Positions 63,683 to 64,000 of a stretch of DNA of 64,000 nt are shown here, piece by piece. A model generated the notes under the pieces. It was given only the letters and a program-made list of their open reading frames with translations. It was not told the DNA's origin and searched no databases. The position numbers and the translations under genes were made by a program. Numbering within the stretch: the stretch's first letter is position 1; the number at the start of each line of letters is the position of its first letter. The stretch is from an uncultured Leptolinea sp. (GTDB lineage: Bacteria > Chloroflexota > Anaerolineae > Anaerolineales > Anaerolineaceae): the NCBI GenBank assembly GCA_903828565.1, contig CAIKMQ010000023.1:62001-126000 (forward strand), in the 5' to 3' direction.

Positions 63683-64000
63683 GGTTTGCTCCATTGTTTA
63701 GGATATCCGCGACCTGCCAGGCAGGGCGATTACGGTTTGTTTAGACAACGCTCAACAGGTAAGATTACTCTTGATTATAGAATGTTTTTAGTATATTTCG
63801 TCATATAACGTTAGGCGAAATATCATATAGATCTTCGCAAGCTCAATTCTATCAGCCATAGATAACTCTACTAACAATTCACACGAATGACACATCAATG
63901 TATCAGATGGCATTGTTTACCGCTTCCCGGGGATATGGAAATGGATCTAGGAGAAGAAATGGAAAAAACCTCTTGACACTGTCAATGTTGTTATAACATG
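63683..64000. promoter_or_regulatory. Promoter region of the pyruvate oxidoreductase gene and right-edge gap
   Basis: No gene is visible. On the minus strand a TATAAT (63779-63774) lies about 92 bp before the nifJ start; its -35 is poor. Upstream of it is a perfect inverted repeat ATATTTCG (63793-63800) / CGAAATAT (63816-63823) with a 15-base spacer, well placed to bind a regulator. Near the edge, TTGACACTGTCAA (63973-63985) is a perfect palindrome that could be an operator for a gene outside the window. Confidence 0.5.

Noticed and set aside
63957-63975. Tiny five-codon frame (MEKTS) with an AGGAG ribosome-site-like sequence
   Set aside because: Too short to support, no stem-loop or Trp/amino-acid codon run typical of a leader peptide, and the window ends at once.
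63973-63997. Promoter TTGACA ... TATAAC at the right edge
   Set aside because: The spacer is only 13 bp, too short for a normal sigma-70 promoter.
1-64000. CRISPR arrays, tRNA or rRNA genes, insertion sequences
   Set aside because: I looked through the intergenic gaps and saw no regularly spaced repeats, cloverleaf-like sequences or transposase-like proteins; a tRNAscan or CRISPR finder run would settle it.

Overview
This looks like chromosomal DNA from an uncultured or little-studied member of the Chloroflexota, most likely the Anaerolineae. That is an inference from gene content, not from a marker gene: giant DUF11/SdrD-type surface proteins with Thr-Pro tracts and a fused C-terminal sortase, an upper mevalonate pathway of archaeal style (thiolase-like protein, HMG-CoA synthase, DUF35 protein, HMG-CoA reductase), a fermentative pyruvate:ferredoxin oxidoreductase, and an ADP-forming acetyl-CoA synthetase. 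I saw no rRNA, tRNA, CRISPR array, transposase or integrase.

Left part (1-16.8 kb). A partial ADP-forming acyl-CoA synthetase and a yjjX-type NTPase are followed by a compact five-gene operon (2601-10937). It encodes a degenerate J-like tail-anchored protein, a GrpE-like protein, an Hsp70, a TPR/transmembrane/OmpA-like protein and a ClpB-like AAA+ protein whose second ATPase domain is degenerate. The block has its own strong promoter and lies between two near-identical 25-bp direct repeats (2486-2510 and 10918-10942). It looks like a self-contained, membrane- and wall-tethered chaperone machine that moved in as a unit, and it is the best candidate here for an undescribed system. Next come a membrane-anchored C39-like peptidase, a three-gene glycosyltransferase/flippase-like cluster, a methyltransferase-like protein and a small membrane protein.

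Surface region (16.9-30 kb). Two tandem giant secreted proteins (2311 and 2007 aa) are built from DUF11 and SdrD_B-like repeats. Each ends in an LPxTG-like motif followed directly by a sortase domain carrying the catalytic His, Cys and Arg.

Middle (30-43 kb). Small accessory and stress-type genes, mostly on the minus strand: DUF3597, a class V aminotransferase, MFS plus DinB-like, an SRPBCC/DUF1801/VOC/DUF1761 operon, DUF998, NTF2-like, isochorismatase-like, a deazaflavin-type reductase, an NBR1-Ig lipoprotein, YbjN-like, a zinc-finger membrane protein and DUF4256.

Right part (43-64 kb). A 2207-aa soluble hybrid histidine kinase (about ten PAS, two GAF), a macro-domain gene remnant, a GNAT enzyme and a DUF7000 protein lead to the mevalonate operon HMGR-HMGS-thiolase-like-DUF35. 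The thiolase-like protein has lost its nucleophilic Cys and both usual active-site His residues, while its partners look intact. Divergent from it runs a GAF histidine kinase/methyltransferase/YbaK/methyltransferase operon, and the window closes with a complete pyruvate:ferredoxin oxidoreductase. Together with the ADP-forming synthetase at the other end, it suggests fermentation of pyruvate to acetate with ATP formation.

At least four genes share a promoter layout with a TATAAT-like box exactly six bases before the start codon, suggesting that leaderless mRNAs are common in this genome.
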